Source: Tabrizicola fusiformis (GTDB taxonomy: Bacteria; Pseudomonadota; Alphaproteobacteria; Rhodobacterales; Rhodobacteraceae). From it: a stretch of DNA of 64,000 bases. The stretch covers positions 62,001-126,000 of the forward strand of contig NZ_JABUHN010000002.1 in assembly GCF_013328815.1 (NCBI RefSeq), in the 5' to 3' direction. Under the pieces are notes generated by a model. The model ran no database searches. It saw nothing but the letters and a program-made list of their open reading frames with translations, and was not told where the DNA came from. Positions 1 to 8,600 of this stretch are shown in pieces (position 1 is the first letter of the stretch; every line of letters starts with the position of its first letter). A program made the position numbers and the translations under genes.

Positions 1-152
1 CATTCGGCGTCATGGATGGCGGTGTTGCGGGTGATCAGCGCCTCGATCCGGGCCGCGACCGCGCCCGAGGGGGCGGCGGTTTCGGTGGCAAGGCGCTGGA
101 TATAGCTCTCGCAGGCGACGGGAACCCAGGGGCGGGCGGCAAGATGGGGCAT
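1..152 (-). CDS. 5' part of an unidentified gene, cut by the window edge
   Basis: Reading leftward from an ATG at 152-150 the frame stays open for 50 codons to the window edge. An AAGGAG-type ribosome site lies just upstream on the minus strand. The product begins MPHLAARPWVPVACESYIQ and continues with a helix-like, Ala-rich stretch. The gene is divergent from the LysR gene at 240, the usual layout of a LysR target. I do not recognise the family from 50 residues, and only the N-terminus is present. Confidence 0.6.
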   Translation of the reverse strand, partial: MPHLAARPWVPVACESYIQRLATETAAPSGAVAARIEALITRNTAIHDAE

Positions 153-196
153 GGCGATCTCCTTTGCCGGTATCTGACCTGCGCCGGGGCTTGCGG

Positions 197-219
197 GCAA
201 ATCAGATTTGCGAAAATCT
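197..219. promoter_or_regulatory. Nested inverted repeats in the divergent LysR promoter region
   Basis: Between the two divergent starts, GCAAATC (197-203) and GATTTGC (205-211) form a 7-bp inverted repeat around one base. AGATTT (204-209) and AAATCT (214-219) form a second, overlapping one. The position, 21 bases before the LysR start, suits an autoregulatory operator. Binding by this LysR protein is inferred. Confidence 0.35.
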
Positions 220-239
220 AGGGTCAGAAAAGGTAAGCC

Positions 240-1097
240 ATGCCCGTTGCCCCACCCCGCCCGAAAGACCTGCCGCTGAACGCCCTGCGCGCATTCGAAG
301 CGGCGGCACGGCTGGGCGGTTTCGCGGCGGCAGCGGCAGAACTGGGGGTGACGCCCGGGGCGGTGACGGCCCATGTTAAGGCGCTGGAGGACCGGCTGGG
401 CGCGGCATTGTTCTTGCGCGATGCGCGGGGGGTTCGGCTGACGGCGCTGGGCGCGCGGGTGTTGCCGGATTTCGTCGCGGCCTTCGATGCGCTGGGGCAG
501 GCGCAGCATCTGTTGCGCGCCGAAGCGGCACCGCGCGCCGTCCACATCGCCACCTTGCCGGCGATTGCGCAATTGTGGCTGACGCCCCGGTTGCCCGCGC
601 TGCGGGCGGCGATGCCCGAACTGGCGATTTCGGTGACGGCGCTTGAAGCGCCGCCCAACCTGAAACGCGCGCCTTATGATCTGTCGCTTTTCCCCGGCGA
701 TCAGGGGCAACTGGTTGCCGAGGATGAGATTTTCCCCGTCTGCTCCCCGGCGTTGGCGGCGCGGATCGCCTGTGCCGATGATCTGCGCGGGCTGCCCTGC
801 CTGATCGATTCCGCCTGGGCAGGTGATTGGGCGCTCTGGGCTGCGGCGGTGTTGCCGGGGTTCGAGGCGCGGGGACCGGTCTTTTCCCTTTACGCGCTGG
901 CGGTGGAAGAGGCGGCGGGCGGGGCGGGGGTGCTGATGGCGCATGGCGCGCTGGTCGCCGGGCATCTGGCGCGCGGGGCGCTGGTGGCGCCCCTGCCACA
1001 GCGCGTGCGGCTGCCCCATGCGCTGCGCCTCTGGCCCGCGCGACCGCTGCGCGCGGGAAGCCCGGTGGCGCAGGTGGCGCGGGCCCTGTTGCCCTAG
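240..1097 (+). CDS. LysR-family transcriptional regulator (GcvA-like)
   Basis: A 285-residue cytoplasmic regulator. Residues about 9-68 form the winged helix-turn-helix (PLNALRAFEAAARLGGF, then a VTPGAVTAHVKALE recognition helix). The rest is the effector-binding periplasmic-protein-like fold. The PLNALRAFEAAAR opening is typical of the GcvA/AmpR-like branch. The start is the ATG at 240, and a GGTAAG stretch lies a few bases upstream. It is divergent from the truncated gene at 1-152, its likely target, and ends three bases before the convergent deoD gene. The effector cannot be read from the sequence. Confidence 0.9.
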   Translation: MPVAPPRPKDLPLNALRAFEAAARLGGFAAAAAELGVTPGAVTAHVKALEDRLGAALFLRDARGVRLTALGARVLPDFVAAFDALGQAQHLLRAEAAPRAVHIATLPAIAQLWLTPRLPALRAAMPELAISVTALEAPPNLKRAPYDLSLFPGDQGQLVAEDEIFPVCSPALAARIACADDLRGLPCLIDSAWAGDWALWAAAVLPGFEARGPVFSLYALAVEEAAGGAGVLMAHGALVAGHLARGALVAPLPQRVRLPHALRLWPARPLRAGSPVAQVARALLP

Positions 1098-1100
1098 GGT

Positions 1101-1805
1101 TCAGGCGAAGGCGGCCTCCAGCGCCACCTCGACCATCGCACCAAAGCTGGTTTCGCGCTGATCGGCGGGCAGCGCCTCATGCGTGAGGATATGGTCCGAG
1201 ATGGTCAGCACCGCCAGCGCCCGGCGGCCATAACGGGCGGCAAGGTGGTAAAGCTCGGCCGCCTCCATTTCCACGCAAAGCGTGCCATGGCGCTGCAACT
1301 GCTCCGACAGGTCGGGGCGTTCGTCATAGAAGGTGTCCGAGGAATAGATGCCGCCGACATGCACCGGCACGCCGATCTTCTGCGCGGCGACATTTGCCGC
1401 TGCCAGCAGGCCGAAATCGGCCACCGGCGCAAAGTTCAGCTCGCGGAAGATCGAGCGCGACGGATTGCCAAGGCTCGAGGCCGCCTGCGCCAGCACCACA
1501 TCGCGCACCTTCACATGATGCTGCAACGCCCCGGCCGATCCAATGCGGATCAGGGTTTGCGCCCCATAATCCTTCATCAGTTCATTAGCATAGATCGACA
1601 GCGACGGCATCCCCATGCCCGAGCCGTGGATGGTTACCCGGTGGCCGCGCCATGTGCCGGTATAGCCCAGCATCCCGCGCACTTCGTTCACCAACACCGG
1701 GTTTTCCAGATATTTCTGCGCCGCCCAGCGGGCGCGATAGGGGTCGCCCGGCAAAAGAACGGTTTCGGCGATCTCGCCGGGTTTGGCGCCAATGTGAAAG
1801 GTCAT
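1101..1805 (-). CDS. deoD: Purine-nucleoside phosphorylase, DeoD type
   Basis: Phosphorolysis of purine (deoxy)nucleosides to base plus (deoxy)ribose-1-phosphate, in purine salvage. The 234-residue length is that of hexameric DeoD enzymes. It opens [25 protein letters not shown], where the LLPGDP motif contributes to the active site. IRIGSAGAL (phosphate/ribose site), the central [10 protein letters not shown] (ribose-binding Met-Glu) and the late TISDHI loop with its Asp are all visible. It lies 59 bases downstream of the GST gene on the same strand, so the two may be co-transcribed, though no functional link is evident. Confidence 0.93.
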   Translation of the reverse strand: MTFHIGAKPGEIAETVLLPGDPYRARWAAQKYLENPVLVNEVRGMLGYTGTWRGHRVTIHGSGMGMPSLSIYANELMKDYGAQTLIRIGSAGALQHHVKVRDVVLAQAASSLGNPSRSIFRELNFAPVADFGLLAAANVAAQKIGVPVHVGGIYSSDTFYDERPDLSEQLQRHGTLCVEMEAAELYHLAARYGRRALAVLTISDHILTHEALPADQRETSFGAMVEVALEAAFA

Positions 1806-1864
1806 TTGTCCCCCTGCGGGTCGTTAGCGGTGGTCTGGGATGCTGCGCGGATTGCCCTGTCGGC

Positions 1865-2524
1865 TCAGGCCGGTTCGGCCAGCCGGGCCGCCCACATCGC
1901 CTGAAATGCCGGGCGGGCCTGACAGCGTTCAAGCCATGCCTTCACCGCCGGAAATTCGCCCAGAAGGCTGGGATGGCCCTGAGCATAGCGCAGGCATTCG
2001 GCGGTGTTGATGTCGGCCACGGTGAAACGGTCGCCCACCAGCCAGTCATGCGCGGCCAGATGTCCCTGCAACCGGGCCAGCGGGCGGCGCAGCTTTTCGG
2101 CATTCACCGCGATCAGCGCCTGCCCCTCGGGGGTTTTGTCGCCGCCATCACCTTGGGTATAAAGGATTTCCAGCGCCGGCGCCTCGACCCCCGTTGCGGC
2201 GAACAGCGCCCATTGTTCCATCAGCGCCGCCTCGGCATCGCTGGCCGGGCCAAGGCTGCCGCCATAGCGCCGCGCCAGATGCAGGGTAATGGCCAGCGAT
2301 TCGGTCAGGACCAGCCCATCTTCGACCAGCGCGGGAATCTGGGCCTGCGGGTTCACCGCCAGAAAGGCGGGCGAGGCGGTGTGCAGCGGCGCATCGGCAG
2401 CCTTGGGATCGGCAAGGCGATAGGACTGGATCACCGGAACGTGGGTGAAGGGCGTTCCCGTTTCGGCCAGAAGCCAGAGCGGGCGCGACGCGCGCGAGCG
2501 GTAGACGCCATAAAGCGTGATCAT
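1865..2524 (-). CDS. Glutathione S-transferase family protein
   Basis: A 219-residue two-domain GST. The N-terminal thioredoxin-like domain (about 1-85) begins MITLYGVYRSRASRPLWLL, with Ser or Arg at the glutathione-activating position. It has the cis-Pro stretch NPQAQIPALV and the glutathione-binding LTESLAITLHLAR. The helical C-terminal domain contains HDWLVGDRFTVADINTAECL, the conserved GST N-capping-box region. It is probably cytosolic. The substrate is unknown. It is first in a possible two-gene minus-strand unit with deoD. Confidence 0.88.
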   Translation of the reverse strand: MITLYGVYRSRASRPLWLLAETGTPFTHVPVIQSYRLADPKAADAPLHTASPAFLAVNPQAQIPALVEDGLVLTESLAITLHLARRYGGSLGPASDAEAALMEQWALFAATGVEAPALEILYTQGDGGDKTPEGQALIAVNAEKLRRPLARLQGHLAAHDWLVGDRFTVADINTAECLRYAQGHPSLLGEFPAVKAWLERCQARPAFQAMWAARLAEPA

Positions 2525-2571
2525 CGGGGCCTCCTTGCCTTGGTCGCGCCGATCCTAGGGCGGCGGCGGCG

Positions 2572-2587
2572 CGGGGGAAAGCCCCCG
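2572..2587. other. Small hairpin in the GST/ppk2 divergent gap
   Basis: CGGGGG and CCCCCG flank an AAAG loop in the 253-base gap between the divergent GST and ppk2 genes. There is no T-run, so it does not look like a terminator in either direction. The same gap holds the FNR-type box at 2706-2719. I see no other gene in it. Confidence 0.3.
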
Positions 2588-2705
2588 GCGGGGAGGAATG
2601 TTAGCGATATCCGGTGCGCGGCAGCAGGGATTTGCCGCCGGGTGCGCGGCGGGCGTGACGCTTTTGTAACAGAAAGCCGCAAAGACGCATCGCCGCCACG
2701 GGATT

Positions 2706-2719
2706 TTGACGCGGATCAA
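2706..2719. promoter_or_regulatory. FNR/FnrL-type operator upstream of ppk2
   Basis: TTGAC-GCGG-ATCAA matches the FNR-family consensus TTGAT-N4-ATCAA except for one base. Its centre is about 65 bases before the ppk2 ATG, a usual distance for an activator site near -40 if the leader is short. FnrL in Rhodobacter and the related Dnr/NnrR proteins use this consensus. Which one binds here cannot be decided. Confidence 0.5.
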
Positions 2720-2777
2720 GGCGGCGCGCAAAGCCACCCGTGACAAGCGCCGGATGTGATCTGTCAGGAGAGTGCCC

Positions 2778-3767
2778 ATGGAAGAAGCCGCCGAAACGCT
2801 TGCCCGCCAAACCGCGCCCGAAACAGGTGCCGAAGCCGCTGCACCCGCCGCTGCCGCGCCGTCCGACCGCGACCGTCTGACCGGCCCGCGCCAGTTTCCC
2901 GCCGTTGACCCCGATACCATCCGGCAGGCTTTTGAATCCGGGCGCTATCCCTATGCCCGGCTGATGGGCCGCGTCGCCTATGAGGCCGAGAAGGCCCGGT
3001 TGCAGGCCGAACTTCTGAAGGTGCAGATCTGGGCGCAGGAGACCGGGCAGAAATTCGTCATTCTGATGGAGGGGCGCGATGCTGCAGGCAAGGGCGGCAC
3101 GATCAAACGCTTCATGGAGCATCTGAACCCGCGCTACGCCCGCACCGTGGCGCTCTCCAAGCCCAGCGACAAGGAAAAGGGCGAGTGGTTCTTTCAGCGC
3201 TATATCCAGCATCTGCCCACGACCGGCGAAATCGTGTTCTTCGACCGCAGTTGGTATAACCGCGCCGGGGTGGAGCGGGTGATGGGCTTTTGCAGCCCGT
3301 CGGAATATCTGGAATTCATGCGCCAGGCGCCGGAACTGGAGCGGATGCTGGTCCGCTCGGGCATCAGGCTTTACAAATACTGGTTTTCGGTGACGCGCGA
3401 AGAACAGCGGGCGCGGTTCATTGCCCGCGAGACCGATCCGCTGAAAATGTGGAAACTCTCCCCGATCGACAAGGCCAGCCTCGACAAATGGGAGGATTAT
3501 ACCGAGGCGAAAGAGGCGATGTTCTTTTACACCGACACCGCCGATGCGCCTTGGGTCATCGTCAAGTCGAATGACAAGAAACGGGCGCGGCTGAACGCGA
3601 TGCGCCATTTCCTGTCCACCATCGACTATCCGGGCAAGGATGCTGCTGTGGTGGGCACGCCCGATCCGCTGATCGTGGGGCGGGCCAGTCAGGTTCTGAA
3701 CGGAGCGGGCCATATTTTGGACACCGCCACGCATCCGGCGGTCCGCCGGGCCGAAGGGGACGCCTGA
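2778..3767 (+). CDS. ppk2: Polyphosphate kinase 2
   Basis: Transfers phosphate between polyphosphate and a nucleoside di- or monophosphate in the cytoplasm. Residues about 99-107 are the Walker A loop (GRDAAGKGG). The Walker B/lid region EIVFFDRSWYNRAGVERVMGF follows around residue 155, and the family block KMWKLSPIDKASLDKWEDY lies further on. Length is 329 residues, a single-domain PPK2, with an Ala/Pro-rich N-terminal extension of about 40 residues. I chose the ATG at 2778 because AGGAG (2766-2770) is correctly spaced for it, whereas a GTG at 2772 is too close. Whether it prefers GDP, ADP or AMP cannot be read here. An FNR-type box upstream suggests oxygen-dependent control. Confidence 0.93.
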   Translation: MEEAAETLARQTAPETGAEAAAPAAAAPSDRDRLTGPRQFPAVDPDTIRQAFESGRYPYARLMGRVAYEAEKARLQAELLKVQIWAQETGQKFVILMEGRDAAGKGGTIKRFMEHLNPRYARTVALSKPSDKEKGEWFFQRYIQHLPTTGEIVFFDRSWYNRAGVERVMGFCSPSEYLEFMRQAPELERMLVRSGIRLYKYWFSVTREEQRARFIARETDPLKMWKLSPIDKASLDKWEDYTEAKEAMFFYTDTADAPWVIVKSNDKKRARLNAMRHFLSTIDYPGKDAAVVGTPDPLIVGRASQVLNGAGHILDTATHPAVRRAEGDA

Positions 3768-3918
3768 AAGCGGGCGCGCGGCGACTTGAAAGCCCCCGCG
3801 CGCCCGGTCTGGGCACCGCCGGGCTTTGCGGCGGAAGACCGCCGGGCCTGCTGTCGGGCGGGCTGGCCCCGTGGCGCGGGCCGCGATAGGCTGCGCGCGA
3901 CAGGTGGGAGCGGCGGCG

Positions 3919-4572
3919 ATGTGGGCAGGCGGTGCGGCGGCGGGGATTGTGCTGGCGGGGGCGGTTGCCCCGGCCCACGCCCATCCGCATATTTTCATCG
4001 ACGCAGGGATCGAAGTGCTGCTGGACGAGCAGAACCGCGCGACCGGGGTGCGGATCAGTTGGACCTATGATGACCTGACCTCGCTGGCGCTGATCGCCGA
4101 CCGCGGGCTGGACGAGGATTTCGACGGCGTGCTGACGCCCGAGGAAAATGCCACCATCGCCGGCTTTGACATGGCCTGGGAGCCGGGCTTTGCTGGTGAC
4201 AGTTATGCCCTGCTGGGCGAGGCGCCGCTGGACTGGACCGGCCCGACCGAGGTGACGGCCTCTTATGCCGATGCGCGGCTGACCTCGACCCATCTGCGCC
4301 GCTTTGCCGAGCCGGTGGCGCTGGGCGACCAGCCGCTGGTGGTGCAGAGCTATGACCCGGGCTATTATACCGCCTATGCGGTGAAAACCGCGACGGTCAG
4401 CGGTGGACAGGGCTGCCGGGCGGAGATTTTCGTGCCTGATCCTTCGGCGGCGGATGAGGCGATGAAGGCAGCGCTGTCCGAGCTTGCCCCCAGCGCGGAT
4501 GCCGAAATCCAGTTCCCCGCGGTTGGCGCCGCCTTTGCCGAAGAGGCCCGGATCACATGCGCCGCCGGTTGA
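3919..4572 (+). CDS. Exported DUF1007 protein, partner of the NicO transporter
   Basis: A 217-residue protein of the DUF1007 family. Residues 1-20 form a signal peptide (MWAGGAAAGIVLAGAVAPAHA). Directly after the predicted cleavage comes HPHIFID, the family's histidine-containing N-terminus, which could bind a divalent metal. The ATG at 3919 has GGGAG eight bases upstream. A TTG 93 bases earlier would bury the signal peptide and is rejected. The gene overlaps the next by 16 bases. DUF1007 genes typically sit beside NicO-type transporters, so a periplasmic metal-handling role for the pair is likely. The metal (Ni, Co or Zn) is undetermined. Confidence 0.82.
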   Translation: MWAGGAAAGIVLAGAVAPAHAHPHIFIDAGIEVLLDEQNRATGVRISWTYDDLTSLALIADRGLDEDFDGVLTPEENATIAGFDMAWEPGFAGDSYALLGEAPLDWTGPTEVTASYADARLTSTHLRRFAEPVALGDQPLVVQSYDPGYYTAYAVKTATVSGGQGCRAEIFVPDPSAADEAMKAALSELAPSADAEIQFPAVGAAFAEEARITCAAG

Positions 4573-5525
4573 CGATTCTTGGTCTTGGGTTGGCGGTTCT
4601 GGCGCTGGCGCTTTGGGCCAGCGGTGCCTTGGCCGGTGTTGAGGGCTGGATCGCCGCCGCCCAGCGGGAGGCGCAGACGGTGCTGGCCGGGGCCGTGCGC
4701 GCAATCCGCAGCGGTGAGCCGGGGGCACTGGCGGGGCTTTTGGCGGTGACCTTCGGCTATGGCGTGCTGCATGCGGCGGGGCCGGGCCATGGCAAGCTGG
4801 TGATCGGCGCCTATGGCATGGGGCGCCGGGTTCCGGTGGCGCGGCTTCTGGGGCTGGCACTGGCGGCCAGTCTGGCGCAGGCGGCGGTCGCAGTGGCCAT
4901 TGTCTATGCCGGGGTGGCCCTGCTGGGCTGGGGCCGCGACCAGACAGAGGACTGGGCCGCGCGGGTCGCGGCGCCCATCGGCACGGCGGCCATCGGGGCG
5001 GTGGGCCTCTGGCTGATGCTGCGCGGAATGCGCGGACTGTGGCGACAGGCGGCTGCGGGCGAGCATCAAGGGCACGATCAGACCCATGTTCACGACCATC
5101 ACGGCGGGCATTCACACGACCATGACCACCATGATCACGCCCATCCCGAACCTGCGGTCTGCGAAAGTTGCGGCCATGCCCACGGCCCCAGTCTGGCGCA
5201 GGTCGCGGCGCTGCGCGGCTGGCGCGACGGGCTGGCGCTGATCGCGGGAATTGCGCTGCGGCCCTGTTCGGGGGCGCTGTTCCTTCTGATCCTGACATGG
5301 CAACTGGGCATCGGCGCGGCGGGGGTGGCGGGGGCCTTTGCCATGGGGCTTGGCACGGCCACGGTGACGGCGGCGGTGGCACTGGCCGCGGTTTGGGTGC
5401 GTGAGGGGGCGCTGGCCAGCCTGCCGGGCACCCATGCCGCCGCCCGCGCGCTGCCGTGGATCGAAGCGGTGGCCGGGGCGGTGGTGGTTCTGGCCGCGCT
5501 GGCCCTGCTGGGGCGCAGCCTGTAG
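4557..5525 (+). CDS. NicO-family nickel/cobalt transporter (RcnA-like)
   Basis: A 322-residue inner-membrane protein. It has an N-terminal signal-anchor, then hydrophobic segments around 55-75, 85-120 and 140-165. A histidine-rich cytoplasmic loop covers about 175-215 (repeated H/D/G residues, ending CESCGHAHGPS), and a second membrane half follows. HAAGPGHGKLV (about residue 64) and the RPCSGALFLLI block are family signatures. RcnA-type proteins export Ni/Co and use such His loops for metal binding. It overlaps DUF1007 by 16 bases, so the two are co-translated. No metal-responsive operator was recognised upstream. Confidence 0.85.
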   Translation: MRRRLTILGLGLAVLALALWASGALAGVEGWIAAAQREAQTVLAGAVRAIRSGEPGALAGLLAVTFGYGVLHAAGPGHGKLVIGAYGMGRRVPVARLLGLALAASLAQAAVAVAIVYAGVALLGWGRDQTEDWAARVAAPIGTAAIGAVGLWLMLRGMRGLWRQAAAGEHQGHDQTHVHDHHGGHSHDHDHHDHAHPEPAVCESCGHAHGPSLAQVAALRGWRDGLALIAGIALRPCSGALFLLILTWQLGIGAAGVAGAFAMGLGTATVTAAVALAAVWVREGALASLPGTHAAARALPWIEAVAGAVVVLAALALLGRSL

Positions 5526-5608
5526 CCTTGGATGCCGCCGGTTTTCGGGCGTCCGAACTGTCACTTTCCCGAATCTTGCCGTCGTATTAACCTTTTTGAC
5601 ATGGGGGG

Positions 5609-5637
5609 TGATCGGGGGGCAGGTTTCCCCCTGATCA
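5609..5637. other. Hairpin in the leader of the RTX gene
   Basis: TGATCGGGGG and CCCCCTGATCA can pair (one bulged T) across an 8-base loop, 34 bases before the RTX start. It is either the end of the upstream NicO transcript or a leader structure of the RTX mRNA. There is no T-run. Confidence 0.3.
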
Positions 5638-5670
5638 GCTTTGAACCTGATTTTCAGTTAGGACAGAGCC

Positions 5671-8600
5671 ATGCAAATCGTATTGACCAATTCCACCGGC
5701 GGCCTTGATTTTCTGAGCTTCGCTTTCGACGCCGGCGGCGGAGCGCTGCAATTCCAGACCTTTTCACCCACCAGCATCACCGCGCTGAACCCGGCAACCG
5801 GGGCGGTGACGGTGTTTACCGGAACCGGCTTTACCGGCTCGGTTCAGACCGGGCTGACGGGAGGCACGCTGACCGGCTGGACCACCGAAACCGCGGGCGG
5901 CGATGTGGTGACCACGGTGACCGGCATAAGCTGGAGCGCGGCCGCCTATCAACTGGCACTGGCCGAACTGGTCAACAATGACAATGGCACCCCGCTGGAT
6001 GCGCTGCTGTCGCTGCAGGATATCGTGGTGGATGCGCGGCTGTCGCTGGACCCGCTGATCGGGCTGGACCCGACGGGCATCACCTCGGATCTGACGGTGT
6101 TCGGCTCACCTCAGGGCGACGGGCTTCTGGGGGGACAGGGTAATGACACCATCAACCCCGGTGGCGCCGACAATGACCCCTTCGGCACTGGCGACACCAT
6201 CCTGTCGTCGCCGGGCAGCAATACCTATGTCTTCACCGATGTCGTGACCACCGATACCTGGACCGAGCTGGTCTATGCGCTGCATGGCTCTGCCATTCAG
6301 GCCACGCTGAATGGCGCCACCAATACCGGCAGCATCCAGCACGGCAGCGGCACCGATACATTGACCGATATCGCCACGGCGCTGACCTCGGGTGAGTTCG
6401 GGTTGTTCGGCAGCACCCTGTCCGACAGTTTCACCCTTACCGCGACGGCGGGGCAATGGATGTATCTGAACGGCGGCAGAGGCGCCGACAGCTATAACCT
6501 GACCCTGAACGGCGGGGCTGTGCGGCTGATTTTCGCGGGCGAGTTCGGCAATTCCAATGGCGCGACGCAGGGTCTGCAACTGAACATCGCCACGGGGGTT
6601 ATCGCCAATGACGGCTATGGCAATGCCGAAACCCTGACGCTGGTATCAGGCGGCGGTGTGCTTGAAATCGCGGCCACAAATCTGGCGGACAGCATTACCG
6701 GCGGCAATGGCCGCGAGGTCTACATTCTGCAGGGCGGCAATGACACGCTGAACGGCGGCGGCGGTTTTGATCTGGTGCGGTTTGACCGCAACCAGATGAC
6801 CAGCGGCGTGGTCGTGGATTTGCAGGCCCAGACCGCGACGGGCAACTGGGCGGCCGTGGCCTTTACCCAGCAGTTGACCAATGTCGAGGATATCCGGGGC
6901 ACCAACACCTTCGGCGATACGCTGCGCGGGGCGGGTGCGGACGAACGGCTGGACGGGCGTGGCGGCAATGACCTGCTCGAAGGGCGCGGCGGCAACGATA
7001 CGCTTTTGGGCCGGGATGGCAGCGACACGATCGACGGCGGCGCCGGCGATGACGAAATCGACGCCGGCAGCTCTGAGGCGGGCGGCGGCGATGACATCTT
7101 CGGGTCGGCGGGCAATGACGACATCATCTATTCCGGCGTCGGCACCGGCGGCGGCTGGAGCAACCTCATCTTCGCGCGTCAGCTCGAAGGCATCCGCGTG
7201 ACAATTAATGGGGGAGCCAATACCGGCACTGTGACCAGCAGCTTGGGCACGACGACCCTGATCGACGTGGCCAATGTTTTGGCCGATGTGAACAATGGCT
7301 TCAACATTTACGGCTCCGAGTCCCGCGACACATTTCTGATAAACCCAGGGGCGGGCGAGACTTGGGTGCAGGTGTTCGGCTGGCGCGGTGTTGACAGCTA
7401 TGTGATCAACCTGACCGGCAACGTCCGACTGAATTTTTCCGGCGGCTATGACGATTGGAACAGTGCAACCCAGGGTCTGGTTGCCAATCTTGCGACTGGC
7501 GTGATCAGCAATGACGGTTATGGCAATGCCGAAACCATCTCCCTCGTCCAGAGTGGCGGCCGGCTGGAGATCAACGGAACGGATTGGGCCGACAATGTGA
7601 TCGGCTCTGCCGGGGGCGAAATCTTCCTGATGCAGGGCGGCAATGACACCGTGGACGGCGGTGGCGGGGTTGACCGGATCAACTATGGCCGCCCCGAAAT
7701 GACCTCGGCCGTCGTGGTGGACCTGGTGGCGGGCACGGCCACCGGCAGTTGGAACGGCGTGGCCTTCACCCAGTTCCTGAGAAATATCGAAGAAGTGCGC
7801 GGGACCAGCAATTATGGCGACCTCTTGCGCGGCGCGGCTGGTGACGAGGTGCTGGACGGGCGCGGCGGCAATGACACGCTGGAGGGTGGTCTTGGAAATG
7901 ACACGCTGCTGGGCCGTCAGGGCAACGATGTCCTGCGCGGCGGCATTGGCGAGGATATCGCCGCATATTTCGACCTGAGCGAGGCCGATGCCGGTTTCGC
8001 CCTGAACCCCGATGGCAGTCTTCAGGTCACGCTGCCCGACGGGGTTGATACGGTGAATTTCGACGTGGAAGCCCTCGCTTTCGGTGATCTGTGGCTGAGT
8101 TTCGCCGATGCGGTTGCCCGGGTGGCAGGGGTCAATGTGATCGAGGGCACCCCGGTCGGCAACAACATGCTGGCGACAGCGGGTGCCGCCCTTTACCTCG
8201 GGCGAGAGGGCGGGGACTGGATCACCCCGGGCACCGGCCCCGATACGGTCGATGGCGGCGACGGAATCGACATGGCCAGTTTTGTCGATGCCGGCAGCCG
8301 CGCTGTGATCGACCTGTCGCTGCGCACGGTCGTCATCGGCGGCACCACCACGGTTCTGTTCAACATCGAGAATCTGACCGGCACGATCTTTGGCGACCTG
8401 ATCACCGGCGACAGCGGCGCCAACCGCATCCGGGCCTTGGGCGACTATGACTGGATGGTCGGCTCGGGCGGCAATGACACGTTCGAGGGCGGCACCGGGC
8501 GCGATACTGTCGCCTATTCCGCCGCGACATCGGGCGTCATCGCCAGCCTTCTGACCGATACCGGCACCGGCGGGCAGGCGGCGGGCGACAGCTATATCGA

